The position numbers and the translations under genes were made by a program. Shown piece by piece: positions 1-8,270 of a stretch of DNA of 64,000 nt. The stretch's first letter is position 1. Each line of letters opens with the position of its first letter. Under the pieces are notes generated by a model. That model was not told the DNA's origin. It saw only the letters and a list, made by a program, of their open reading frames with translations, and did no database searches. The stretch is taken from the NCBI GenBank assembly GCA_028284125.1, contig JANQSI010000008.1, forward strand, positions 124,001 through 188,000, read 5' to 3'. The stretch comes from Cyclobacteriaceae bacterium. GTDB taxonomy: Bacteria > Bacteroidota > Bacteroidia > Cytophagales > Cyclobacteriaceae.

Positions 1-186
1 TTTGAAGAAGTGGTGGTACAAGGCAATAAGGTTAGTATTAGAGGTTATTCTACCAGTTCAGATAAGCGTGTTCATGGACCTATCTTATGGTCTGCAAAAA
101 TAAAAAATGAAAAGGTTGACGAATGGCGTGTATATAAGGATACGGAAGAAAATAGAAACATGTTGAAACTTAGTTTCAAGTCGTAA
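1..186 (+). CDS. C-terminal fragment of an NTF2-like (SnoaL-type) protein
   Basis: The window opens inside this gene. Frame 1 is open for 61 codons to a TAA at 184-186. The visible part has the pattern of the last strands of nuclear-transport-factor-2-like folds: a strand with VSIRGY, then HGPILWSAKIKNEKVDEWRVY and a polar tail. The 'kI..gKi.ewrvy.D' signature is typical of SnoaL-like ketosteroid isomerase relatives. The catalytic pocket and the start lie outside the window, so neither substrate nor enzyme status can be judged. It converges on the minus-strand M56 gene, with only 6 bases between the two stop codons. Confidence 0.5.
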   Translation, partial: FEEVVVQGNKVSIRGYSTSSDKRVHGPILWSAKIKNEKVDEWRVYKDTEENRNMLKLSFKS

Positions 187-192
187 TAAGAC

Positions 193-1242
193 TTATGGAG
201 TGAAACTCTCTGTGGTTGAATCTGAATTAAGGTAACGAGTATCTGCCTTAATCACTGGAACCAACAAGCCAAGAGCAAATAAGAGAAGCACGATTATAAC
301 GAATGAGAAGCGTCTGCTGGGCACAATAGTTCCTAACAAAATAGTATCAATACGATTCAATAATTTTCTCTGTTTTTTGAAAAAAGCCACCTTTGGTGAG
401 TGAGTATTCAATTGAATCATCTGAGCCACAGCTAATAATGTTTCAGCAACTGTTTTTCGATCTCCAATGGAAGTGATTGCTTCAGCATCAGATCTTTCTT
501 CAGTCAGGTCTTTGAGCTTTTGAATCATCCAATAATTGAGCGGCTGAAAAAACAAAACAATGTTTACTACACGAGTAGCCAACAACCAGCGGTCATCTCG
601 ATTTTTGATATGCGAATACTCATGAGCGAGAATGCATAGTAGCTGATCATCTGAGAATTCTTTAATCAATTCATGAGGCAATCCAACACCATTTTTTCCG
701 AACGCATAAGGACTCTCATTTTCATCCAATAAATACAAGATCAATCCGGTTCCCTCGAGAAAACAATTGACTTTCAATTTGTCTGGATATTCTTTAGCAT
801 CAAAGGTTATGGTGCTTTTCAGTTTTTTGGAAATGCCGATCCAGCTCCATGTATAGCGGATAGCTATTCCGGCTGCAATTAAGAACCATAAAGAGAAAAA
901 TGATGCGAAGAAACCTTGAATCATAATGGGGTTATAATCGAAGTAAAAAGGGGAAGACTGATTAAGTGTCCCGAAAATGTTTGAAGCAAAAAGCATTCGT
1001 TCGGAAGCAGCTTCAGCCAAGCTATTGGGGCATGCATAATACTCGAGGAATCCGGTGTTCAGATGAGTTGCAACCCAAGCCATGATTGGGCTTCCAAATA
1101 ATACGATTCTCCACAAGTTGATCCGATCAAGAACAGATTCGAAATAACTAATCTTCTGTAAGGAAATAGCAACGAGTACTAAAAATGTACTCATCATTAA
1201 GTAGGTGACGGACCAGGCTCCAAATGAGTAAATGAAATTCAT
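193..1242 (-). CDS. M56 family membrane metallopeptidase (BlaR1-like, no sensor domain)
   Basis: A 349-residue integral membrane protease of the BlaR1/MecR1 M56 family. Hydrophobic segments lie near residues 10-30, 45-65 and 105-130, with another near the C-terminus around 310-335. The zinc motif HEYSH is in the central cytosolic domain (LAHEYSHIKNRDD), followed by the family's downstream acidic EERSDAEA segment. Unlike BlaR1 it has no C-terminal penicillin-binding sensor; the protein ends about 15 residues after the last membrane segment. By family logic it cleaves the partner BlaI-type repressor when triggered, but the signal is unknown here. Its start overlaps the repressor gene by 4 bases, so the two are translationally coupled. 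Confidence 0.87.
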   Translation of the reverse strand: MNFIYSFGAWSVTYLMMSTFLVLVAISLQKISYFESVLDRINLWRIVLFGSPIMAWVATHLNTGFLEYYACPNSLAEAASERMLFASNIFGTLNQSSPFYFDYNPIMIQGFFASFFSLWFLIAAGIAIRYTWSWIGISKKLKSTITFDAKEYPDKLKVNCFLEGTGLILYLLDENESPYAFGKNGVGLPHELIKEFSDDQLLCILAHEYSHIKNRDDRWLLATRVVNIVLFFQPLNYWMIQKLKDLTEERSDAEAITSIGDRKTVAETLLAVAQMIQLNTHSPKVAFFKKQRKLLNRIDTILLGTIVPSRRFSFVIIVLLLFALGLLVPVIKADTRYLNSDSTTESFTP

Positions 1243-1616
1243 GAATCCTTATTGAGCTTTTCCAATCTTGTCTTGATCAAGTCAATCTCCTCATCCGTAA
1301 GTTGCTTCGCATCAATAAGGTGGTTAACGATCTCTATGTTTCGACCGTCAAAGAATCGTTCTTTCAACTTACTGAGTGCACTTGATTGTGCTTTTTGTTC
1401 GCTAACCAAAGCAGAGAAAATAAACTTCCGGCTATCTTTAAAATGACTCACAAATCCTTTTTCCTCCAACCGTTTCAAGACTGTCCCAATCGTATTGATT
1501 GCGAGTGGTTTTTCCTTCGCCAATTCTTCTCTAATTTCCTGAACGCTGCTTTTTCCGTTTGACCACAATGCCTTCATAATTTTTAGTTGTAACTCGTCTA
1601 AGGATCCTTCTTTCAT
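1239..1616 (-). CDS. BlaI/MecI/CopY family transcriptional repressor
   Basis: A 125-residue winged-helix repressor. Residues 6-70 carry the penicillinase-repressor pattern (LDELQLKIMKALW, then SSVQEIREELAK, then INTIGTVLKRLEEKGFV), and the C-terminal half is the helical dimerisation region. It is the first gene of a two-gene operon with the M56 protease. Family members bind dyad operators with TACA/TGTA-like half sites. Two such 14-bp dyads lie just upstream at 1667-1703, between this gene and the divergent lipoprotein operon, so it probably represses both directions. Release is expected through proteolysis by the M56 partner. Confidence 0.9.
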   Translation of the reverse strand: MKEGSLDELQLKIMKALWSNGKSSVQEIREELAKEKPLAINTIGTVLKRLEEKGFVSHFKDSRKFIFSALVSEQKAQSSALSKLKERFFDGRNIEIVNHLIDAKQLTDEEIDLIKTRLEKLNKDS

Positions 1617-1666
1617 GGACTATTCGTTATTGTATACCTCAATTTTAAACCATTCATCAATTAAAT

Positions 1667-1703
1667 CCTACTTCTGTAGGAATTTATTTCCTATACTTGT
1701 AGG
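1667..1703. promoter_or_regulatory. Tandem BlaI-type operators in a divergent promoter region
   Basis: Two 14-bp dyads lie 23 bp apart. Site 1 (1667-1680) is CCTACTTCTGTAGG, a perfect 5-bp inverted repeat. Site 2 (1690-1703) is CCTATACTTGTAGG, with CCTA/TAGG arms. Site 2 overlaps TATACTTG (1692-1699), a one-mismatch form of the Bacteroidota -7 element TAnnTTTG, only 17 bases before the ATG at 1716. Occupancy would therefore block transcription of the lipoprotein operon. The placement between a blaI-type gene and a divergent operon supports an operator role; binding is inferred. Confidence 0.7.
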
Positions 1704-1715
1704 AAATAAGAAAAT

Positions 1716-3566
1716 ATGAAACCAGTTCTTTTTTTGTCGCTTTTGTTCATTTTGTCCTGTCAGCGAGAGGATTGTTCAGAACCTTCCGTTTTTGCGAGAG
1801 ATGTAATTTCAACTTCTGCCATTGAGTACAGTGCCTCTTTTTCTAAAAGTATGGATGAGGTCTATTTTGTAAGAAGTGATGGAGAATGGGGGAAAGGTTC
1901 ACGTCAAGGAGCTATTTTTTATTCTAAGAAAGTAAATGATCAATGGAACGATCCGGTCATGATGCCATTTTCAGGACAACACGATGATTCTGATCCACAC
2001 CTTACGGACGATGGAACTAAACTTTACCTTGTCTCAGATCGCCCATCGAATGCTGAAGAGAAATCTGCAGATATCTGGGTAGTGAAAAAAAACGCTTCTG
2101 GTTGGAGTGCCCCGGAAAGATTACCAGATCATATTAATTCTACCAAAACGGAATATGGACCAAGAACTACTTCAAATGGTGATCTCTATTTTGCGGCTAC
2201 ACGCCCGGAGGGAATGGGTCAAGGAGATCTTTACATGGCGAAAAGTCTTCCCGATGGTTTTTCTGAACCAGTCAATTTAGGTTCAGTGGTGAACAGTCAT
2301 AAGGGAGAATGGAACTTGGGGATCAGTAGTGATGGAGAGATCTTAATGTACGAAGCTTCTGAACGAGCTGAAAATAAGTCGTCGTATGGTGATCTCTATA
2401 TCAGCATTAGAAAAGACGGAAATTGGACGATTCCGCAGAATGTAGACGAACTAAACACAACAGGGAGCAATCTCTATCCGCAATTTCTTGATAACAATTC
2501 CAGATTGTCGTATTCCAGTAGTGAGACTATCGAAAGTACAGATGTCGATATCTACATGACGGATTTTTCTGACCTCTTGGAAAAATATAGGGCCAATGCT
2601 CAGTTAGCTAAAAAATACCTGATTGCAGCAAACCGCTCAGCTCATTCTATTTCAGTTGTAGACCTTGAAACCGAAAATGTAGTCAAGACCTATGAGGTAG
2701 GGAAAGGACCACATGAAATCACTTTAACAGCGGATGGTCGTTTTCTTTTTGTAGCGAATTATGGATTTTTTCCACGCCCACATCAAGATCCGATCCCTTC
2801 AAGTGAGTTAAAATGGACGCAAGAAGTGCAGAATTCGGTATCAAGAATTTCTCTAGAAAATGGAGAGATTAGAACATTTGAAATCCCAAATTCAAATTCA
2901 CCTCATGGAATTCTAGCCAATGCTGATGGGAGCATTTTCTGGACAACCGCGGAAAATGAGGGATTAATTAAGGAGATGAATGGAGAAACCGGAGATCTTC
3001 TTTTTGAGTATCCAACCATGGAAGGGAGTCACATCATTGCAGGAACTCAGAATCGAGCCAGACTTTTCTCGTCCAATATCGAATCCAACACCGTATCCAT
3101 TATTGATACAAAAACCAGAGAAGTAAAGCACATCAACACACCCAAAGGTCCTGAAGGGTTGATGTTATCTCCTGATGAACGTGAACTATGGATCTTAACT
3201 AATCAAGACCATAAGGTGTCCGTATTCAATTTGGAGAATGAGGAAATCACTCATGAATTCTCATCCAATGGAAAATTTCCAGTGAAACTGACTTTCATAA
3301 ACGGAGAGGCCTGGATTTCAAATGTGTTTAGTAGAAACATTGCAATTTTTGACGCTGACAGCAAGGATTTTAAACATGAAATAGAACTCGAAACCACTCC
3401 ATTAGGAATCACCTCTTTTGAAGGTAAAGTCTATGTTACCTTGCCTAGAAAGAATTTGGTTCGAGTCTTTGATGCAGCATCTAAGGAATTCGTCTCGGAA
3501 TTTTCTCCAGGGATGGAGCCAGATGGATTGATCGTAATGTATGACCTAAAAAAGTACTTTGAATGA
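1716..3566 (+). CDS. Beta-propeller lipoprotein (PD40/TolB-like plus YVTN-type repeats)
   Basis: A 616-residue predicted lipoprotein: the N-terminus MKPVLFLSLLFILSC fits a short signal peptide with lipobox FILSC, so Cys15 would be lipidated. Residues about 30-290 carry WD40-like PD40 repeats (DSDPHLTDDGTKLYLVSDRP, GEWNLGISSDGEILMY). Residues about 295-610 carry YVTN-type repeats (ISVVDLETENVVKTYEVGKGPHEITLTADGRFLFVANYG cut into blades). Two different propellers in one chain is an uncommon build. It has no enzyme motif that I recognise; such propellers usually bind proteins or ligands at the cell surface or in the periplasm. The gene lies directly behind the BlaI-type operators and overlaps the next gene by 4 bases (ATGA). 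Confidence 0.8.
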   Translation: MKPVLFLSLLFILSCQREDCSEPSVFARDVISTSAIEYSASFSKSMDEVYFVRSDGEWGKGSRQGAIFYSKKVNDQWNDPVMMPFSGQHDDSDPHLTDDGTKLYLVSDRPSNAEEKSADIWVVKKNASGWSAPERLPDHINSTKTEYGPRTTSNGDLYFAATRPEGMGQGDLYMAKSLPDGFSEPVNLGSVVNSHKGEWNLGISSDGEILMYEASERAENKSSYGDLYISIRKDGNWTIPQNVDELNTTGSNLYPQFLDNNSRLSYSSSETIESTDVDIYMTDFSDLLEKYRANAQLAKKYLIAANRSAHSISVVDLETENVVKTYEVGKGPHEITLTADGRFLFVANYGFFPRPHQDPIPSSELKWTQEVQNSVSRISLENGEIRTFEIPNSNSPHGILANADGSIFWTTAENEGLIKEMNGETGDLLFEYPTMEGSHIIAGTQNRARLFSSNIESNTVSIIDTKTREVKHINTPKGPEGLMLSPDERELWILTNQDHKVSVFNLENEEITHEFSSNGKFPVKLTFINGEAWISNVFSRNIAIFDADSKDFKHEIELETTPLGITSFEGKVYVTLPRKNLVRVFDAASKEFVSEFSPGMEPDGLIVMYDLKKYFE

Positions 3567-5278
3567 TTACTTTCACAAGAACCCAGCTTTTGTTCCTAAT
3601 AGTTCTCCCATTTCTGATTGCTTGCTCCAATCGAAACTCAGAATTTACAGATTTGGGAACGATTCGGATGGAAACGAGCACCAAAAATGAACAGGCAGAT
3701 TATCATTTTAAAAGAGGTTTGGCCGCTTTACATAGTTTTTGGTATTCCGAAGCAAAGAAAGAGTTTAATCGAGCCATCGAATTTGATAAAGATTACGCGA
3801 TGGCTTATTGGGGAATAGCAATGTCTAACAACCAAACACTTTGGCAAGGACAGGACTTAGAGGCTTCTCGAAGTGCGATGACGCACATTAAGCTCAATAA
3901 TCTGATGGCTACAGCAACCGAAATGGAGAAAGCACTCATTTCTTCTTTGGATGTCCTGTTCGATTCCAAAAATGAAGACAAGCTGTCTCGCGATAGAAAT
4001 TTTCGAAAATACATGAGGTCAGTGTATGGGCAATTTAAAGACGAGGAAGAAGCCCAGGCATTATACGCGCTATCAATCCTAGGAACAATTAGAGGAGGAA
4101 TGGAACTTACCAAGGATAAAATGGAGAGTGCTTCTTTAATGCAGGATTTGATGCAAAAAAATCCCAATCATCCAGGGGCTGCTCATTACCTCATTCATTC
4201 GGTAGATGATCCCGTGCATGCATATTTGGGATTGGAAGCGGCCAACATTTACGCCAAAATTGCTCCAGCTTCAAGCCATGCGCTACACATGCCCTCGCAC
4301 ATCTATGTGCAGCTTGGAATGTGGAATAGTTCAATTGAATCCAATATTGATGCCTACCGAGCTGGAGTTGAAAGAGTACGAAATGATAAATCGTTGGGAC
4401 TTCAAAACCGTGACAATCATTCGCTGGAATGGCTGATCTATTCGCTGGAACAACAAGGAAGATACCGAGAAGCAAAACAATGTCTTGATTCCATAACAAG
4501 AGATCGGTCGCTTACGGAAAGTCAAAGTGTAGACAACTATTTCAAAATGAGTCATTCCAGGTATGTATTGGAAACCAGGAAATGGGACCGAATTGATTTT
4601 CCAGAAACATATGAAAAGACAGGTTATGCCAGTCATGTTGAAGTTTCTCGTCTAGGAACTTTGGTTATTAGCCACTTAAAACTGGGACGGGAAGAAATGA
4701 TCCAGGAAACGTTTGACCGATTGGAAGAGATTATTGAAATGAATGAATCAGAGGATAAAACCTACCTATTGCTACTAAGTAAAATAGTAAAGAACCAAAT
4801 GTTAGCGATGAAGGCATGGTTCAATGAAGACCAAGAAAATGCTTTGACCTATGCGAGTATTGCAGCTGATTTAGAAGCTGGGCGCCCCAGTCCAAATGGC
4901 CCAAATATCATCTTGAAGCCTGCACACGAATTTTACGGAGAATTGCTGATGGAATATGGAGAATACAGAAAAGCAATACGTCAGTTCAATATCAGCTTGT
5001 CGAGAATACCTAACAAAAGCCTGACGCTTTTGAACATGGCGAGAACCCATGTGGCACTGGATGAAACCATGGAAGCTAGCTTTTATTATACACGATTGAT
5101 GGAGAATTGGGAAAAGGCAGATAATGATATCGATGGCTTCAAAGAAGCGGTCGATTTTCTTGAAAAGAATCCATTCAGTGGGGAATTGATAGCTGATGGA
5201 ACTTTGACAAACAATGATTTGAGAAACTTCATTAGCTATCAATTTTCCATTTGTGATAAGCCATTAGCGGTGGAATAG
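3563..5278 (+). CDS. TPR-repeat lipoprotein
   Basis: A 571-residue protein whose N-terminus (hydrophobic LLFLIVLPFLIAC) is a lipoprotein signal with lipobox LIAC. The rest is tetratricopeptide-like. The first repeat has ADYHFKRGLAALHSFWYSEA followed by KEFNRAIEFDKDYAMAYWGI, a form common to a family of large TPR proteins of unknown function. More helical pairs occur around residues 195-300 and 420-500 (EYRKAIRQFNISLSRIPN). It is translationally coupled to the beta-propeller lipoprotein gene, so the two products probably work together at the cell envelope, under the BlaI/M56 switch. No catalytic motif is seen. Confidence 0.8.
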   Translation: MITFTRTQLLFLIVLPFLIACSNRNSEFTDLGTIRMETSTKNEQADYHFKRGLAALHSFWYSEAKKEFNRAIEFDKDYAMAYWGIAMSNNQTLWQGQDLEASRSAMTHIKLNNLMATATEMEKALISSLDVLFDSKNEDKLSRDRNFRKYMRSVYGQFKDEEEAQALYALSILGTIRGGMELTKDKMESASLMQDLMQKNPNHPGAAHYLIHSVDDPVHAYLGLEAANIYAKIAPASSHALHMPSHIYVQLGMWNSSIESNIDAYRAGVERVRNDKSLGLQNRDNHSLEWLIYSLEQQGRYREAKQCLDSITRDRSLTESQSVDNYFKMSHSRYVLETRKWDRIDFPETYEKTGYASHVEVSRLGTLVISHLKLGREEMIQETFDRLEEIIEMNESEDKTYLLLLSKIVKNQMLAMKAWFNEDQENALTYASIAADLEAGRPSPNGPNIILKPAHEFYGELLMEYGEYRKAIRQFNISLSRIPNKSLTLLNMARTHVALDETMEASFYYTRLMENWEKADNDIDGFKEAVDFLEKNPFSGELIADGTLTNNDLRNFISYQFSICDKPLAVE

Positions 5279-5314
5279 AAAAATTGGTAGATCTTATAAC
5301 TACGATGAAGCTGC

Positions 5315-5335
5315 CTATTGATTTTGATTCAATAG
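5315..5335. other. Hairpin in the gap after the TPR lipoprotein gene
   Basis: CTATTGA and TCAATAG form a perfect 7-bp stem around a TTTTGAT loop. No T-tract follows on the plus strand, so it is not a convincing intrinsic terminator. It could protect the 3' end of the lipoprotein mRNA. The rest of the 198-base gap up to 5476 is AT-rich and shows nothing else that I can support. Confidence 0.35.
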
Positions 5336-5476
5336 TGATTAGTTATATAACTTCTTGAATTACTCATATTACAAGATCAAAATACCAGAAAGTGGGTATT
5401 GAAATTGAGTTGGACTGTCTCTAAATTTATAAGACATAACTACTTTAGACCACCAACAACCAGCCCAGCTCTCACC

Positions 5477-6109
5477 ATGATCAAGCTACTTGTTGCTAAT
5501 AAAAACCCCATATTCAGACAAGGCATAAGGTCTTATTTATTGAATGATAGTGGCGTTAAAGTAGTAGGAGAAGCGGCTGGAAAGCGTCAGATCTTTTTGA
5601 AGACAACCGAATTGAAACCGGATATTTTGACTTTCGATGCAGGTGCTGACTTTACTGAAGTAAGAAACTTCTTTCACTCATTCAGAAAGGAATTTACTGG
5701 TATACGAGTGATCTACTTTCTGCAAAAGAATGAAGCCCACTTTTGCAAGAAAATGTTAAAGCTTGGTGCGGATGCCTACTTGTCTGATTTTGATACCAAA
5801 GAACATTTGATGGAGGGTATCGATCAGATTATGATGAAAGAAACGTATGTCAGCAAGAGCATCCAGGCTGCTATCATTGACAACTGCCTGCCTAAATTCA
5901 AACAAAAATTAAAACTGCAAGAACTGACCGAAAGAGAAAAGGAAATATTAACCATGATCTCAAATGAGCTCATCACAAAGGAGATTGCCAACAACCTTTT
6001 CATCAGTACGCATACGGTAGAATCTCACCGAAAAAAGCTGCTCTTAAAAACGCATGCTAGAAACACTGCTGGACTTGTAAAATATGCCATTGAAAACGGC
6101 TTGACCTAA
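5477..6109 (+). CDS. LuxR/NarL-type response regulator with a degenerate receiver
   Basis: I choose the ATG at 5477 (210 residues): the protein then begins MIKLLVANKNPIFRQGI, a standard receiver start, while the longer TTG start at 5399 adds 26 residues without homology. Residues 1-120 form a receiver and residues about 147-205 a LuxR helix-turn-helix (LTEREKEILTMISNELITKE, then IANNLFISTHTVESHRKKLL). The receiver keeps the acceptor Asp54 but has Asn8-Lys9 where the Mg-binding acidic pair should be, and Asp104 where the conserved Lys should be. Conventional phosphorylation is therefore doubtful. It stands alone just upstream of the eCIS operon, with no kinase next to it, and is the obvious candidate activator of that operon. 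Confidence 0.87.
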   Translation: MIKLLVANKNPIFRQGIRSYLLNDSGVKVVGEAAGKRQIFLKTTELKPDILTFDAGADFTEVRNFFHSFRKEFTGIRVIYFLQKNEAHFCKKMLKLGADAYLSDFDTKEHLMEGIDQIMMKETYVSKSIQAAIIDNCLPKFKQKLKLQELTEREKEILTMISNELITKEIANNLFISTHTVESHRKKLLLKTHARNTAGLVKYAIENGLT

Positions 6110-6123
6110 TTATAAGTGGCTCT

Positions 6124-6193
6124 TATTTTCAGGTTAACTCCGCCCATTCTCTCCTATAAGTAGTGGTTTTTTGCTATCCCTATTTTCAGGGAT
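6124..6193. promoter_or_regulatory. Direct repeats and hairpin ahead of the eCIS operon
   Basis: The 10-mer TATTTTCAGG occurs at 6124-6133 and again at 6181-6190. The second copy sits in a hairpin, ATCCCT (6176-6181), loop ATTTTC, AGGGAT (6188-6193). Both lie between the LuxR-type regulator and the first eCIS gene. They may be regulator sites or a leader structure; this is a pattern seen by eye without proof of function. Confidence 0.35.
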
Positions 6194-6242
6194 GCTATTG
6201 AATAGCTAATACATAAAATTTACTATGGATTAGTTGCTCCAT

Positions 6243-6848
6243 ATGATCTCTAGTACAATAAAATTCCTCACCACTCAAATAAATAGCTTCCTGCAATCAA
6301 GATTGGATGGAAATCAAGGTCAAGGAGAAAAGATCATTTCTGGCAACATTGTAAACCAAAGTGGTTCCACTTCTCATCTTGCGGATAACGTCATAATTGC
6401 TTCATTGATAAATATTGAGGAGGAACGAACAGTAAGATCCCAAGACATCTATAAAAGAAATCAGGAGGGTGGTTTTGATATGTTCAATCCCACACAAAAA
6501 CTCAATTTATACATCCTTTTCAGTGCCCATTTTGAAGATTACAATTCTGCGTTAAGATCACTTTCCGAAGTGGTCTTGTTTTTTGAAATAAACAAGGTTT
6601 TTGATAAGACCACAGATCCAGTACTTCCTACTGAAAATCTCCAAAAAATTGTGGCTGAAATGCGCACCCTAAACTTCGAAGAGCAGAATCAGCTCTGGGG
6701 TTCATTAGGTGCAAAGTACTTGCCTTCAGTCCTGTACAAAATCAAGACGATAGGCATTGTGGATATTGAAAGCAAAGGATTAGTCAAAGGAATTGATAAA
6801 CGAACACTTCAATTCCACGATTTCGAAGAAAAAACATTTATAGAATGA
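6243..6848 (+). CDS. eCIS cap/terminator protein, DUF4255 (Afp16/Pvc16-like)
   Basis: From the ATG at 6243 it encodes 201 residues; the TTG at 6234 would add three. The start MISSTIKFLTTQINSFLQSRL, the segment VIIASLINIEEERTVRSQ and the following NLYILFSAHFEDYNSALRSL match the DUF4255 (Pvc16 N-terminal) pattern. In Afp, PVC and AlgoCIS this protein binds the distal end of tube and sheath and stops their growth. The gene comes first in the eCIS operon, directly before the sheath gene (24 bases). Only one copy is present in the window. Confidence 0.85.
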   Translation: MISSTIKFLTTQINSFLQSRLDGNQGQGEKIISGNIVNQSGSTSHLADNVIIASLINIEEERTVRSQDIYKRNQEGGFDMFNPTQKLNLYILFSAHFEDYNSALRSLSEVVLFFEINKVFDKTTDPVLPTENLQKIVAEMRTLNFEEQNQLWGSLGAKYLPSVLYKIKTIGIVDIESKGLVKGIDKRTLQFHDFEEKTFIE

Positions 6849-6872
6849 TAAACTCACTAAATACTCAAGCTT

Positions 6873-8243
6873 ATGCAAGACTATAAAACACCCGGTGTTT
6901 ATGTAGAAGAAATTCCTAAGTTCCCCGCATCGGTCGCTCAGGTAGCTTCTGCGATCCCAGCCTTTATCGGTTACACCGAAAAACAAGGTGATGGCAATAA
7001 GTACCATTTGTTGCCGACTAGAATTTCCTCACTTGCCGAATATGCTGACAGATTCGGAGGACCTAAAAATGAGGCCATAACGGTGACAGCAACTGAAACT
7101 TCCGAAAAAGTTTATGATGTGTCAGTAGCGCCTATTAATCCAACTCATTTAATGTACTATTCTTTGGAAATGTATTTTGCAAACGGAGGTGGTGCGTGCT
7201 ACATCGTTTCAGTTGGTACCTATGTAGATGCTCCTGAGTATGGTGACAATGGAACCAAATCAGGACCAGCAAAGGGACTCATTGCAGGCCTTAACAAACT
7301 CAAGGAGCAAGACGAACCAACCCTTATTGTCTTTCCTGATGCCACAAAAATGACTACTAAATATGCGAATCTGCTTCAAGATGCGCTGATGCAATGCAAT
7401 GAGCTTCAGGACAGGTTTGTGATCATGGATGCACATCCGGACATTTCGACTTTTAGAAATCTTTCCTCTGATTATCTGAAATACGGCGCAGCGTATTATC
7501 CTAGTTTAGTCACTTCTCTCAACTATAGCTATTTAGATGCCGGGGTAACTGTTGGAGTGAAAGGATTGTCAGCTTCTAAAGCAGCAAACTCTCCATTGTC
7601 TGAACTCAAAACTTCCAATAATGCACTATATAACCAAGTAAAGGATCTCTTAGCATTGGAAAACGTGGTGTTACCACCGAGCAGTGCCATCAGTGGGGTT
7701 TACGCAAGAGTAGATCGGGAAAATGGTGTTTGGAAAGCTCCGGCTAACGTTTCCTTGAATGCTGTAATCAAACCATCGATTCGTATTACGGACAAGGACC
7801 AGGAAGATTTGAATGTGCACACAACAGGAAAATCAATCAACGCGATACGAGCCTTTAGTGGAAAAGGAACCCTGGTTTGGGGGGCGAGAACCTTAGATGG
7901 TAATAGCAATGAATGGCGATTTGTTTCCGTTCGACGCTTTTTCAACATGGTTGAAGAATCCATCAAGAAAGGAACAGGCTGGGTAGTTTTTGAGCCAAAT
8001 GATGCTAATACCTGGATCAAAGTCAAAGCGCAGATAGAGAACTTCCTCATACTACAATGGCGTGCGGGCGCTTTGGCAGGTGCCGTGTCAGAAGATGCAT
8101 TCTATGTGAATGTTGGACTCAACACAACAATGACCGAGCAGGATATCAATGAAGGCCGACTGATTATTGAAATTGGGTTAGCTACATCCAGACCTGCTGA
8201 GTTTATCGTGTTGAGATTTTCACACAAGCTGCAGCAATCATAA
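6873..8243 (+). CDS. Contractile sheath protein (Afp2/Pvc2-like)
   Basis: A 456-residue sheath subunit. The N-terminus MQDYKTPGVYVEEIPKFP is the classic sheath start shared with phage, R-type pyocin and eCIS sheaths, followed by SVAQVASAIPAFIGYTE. The C-terminus (ERSDAF-like segments SEDAFYVNVGLNTTMTEQDI, then GRLIIEIGLATSRPAEFIVL) is the conserved sheath core that binds the tube and exchanges strands between neighbours. The subunit contracts to drive the inner tube into the target. It is the only sheath gene here, whereas Afp and PVC clusters carry several paralogues. Confidence 0.95.
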   Translation: MQDYKTPGVYVEEIPKFPASVAQVASAIPAFIGYTEKQGDGNKYHLLPTRISSLAEYADRFGGPKNEAITVTATETSEKVYDVSVAPINPTHLMYYSLEMYFANGGGACYIVSVGTYVDAPEYGDNGTKSGPAKGLIAGLNKLKEQDEPTLIVFPDATKMTTKYANLLQDALMQCNELQDRFVIMDAHPDISTFRNLSSDYLKYGAAYYPSLVTSLNYSYLDAGVTVGVKGLSASKAANSPLSELKTSNNALYNQVKDLLALENVVLPPSSAISGVYARVDRENGVWKAPANVSLNAVIKPSIRITDKDQEDLNVHTTGKSINAIRAFSGKGTLVWGARTLDGNSNEWRFVSVRRFFNMVEESIKKGTGWVVFEPNDANTWIKVKAQIENFLILQWRAGALAGAVSEDAFYVNVGLNTTMTEQDINEGRLIIEIGLATSRPAEFIVLRFSHKLQQS

Positions 8244-8270
8244 TCTATTCATTCATTTAAAAAAATAATC

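Noticed and set aside
193-1616. Classical beta-lactamase regulon
   Set aside because: The M56 protein lacks the penicillin sensor domain and no beta-lactamase gene is in reach. The divergent genes encode lipoproteins of other types.
4191-5242. Several long minus-strand open frames opposite the TPR lipoprotein gene
   Set aside because: They are antisense shadows: no domain, no start context, and full overlap with a clearly coding plus-strand gene.
5410-5448. Promoter TTG ... TACTTTAG ahead of the LuxR gene
   Set aside because: TACTTTAG (5441-5448) is one mismatch from the -7 consensus, but the nearest upstream TTG is 28 bases away, too far for a standard promoter.
5399-5476. Longer LuxR regulator starting at TTG 5399
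   Set aside because: The 26 added residues have no resemblance to receivers, and the ATG at 5477 begins exactly at the domain start.
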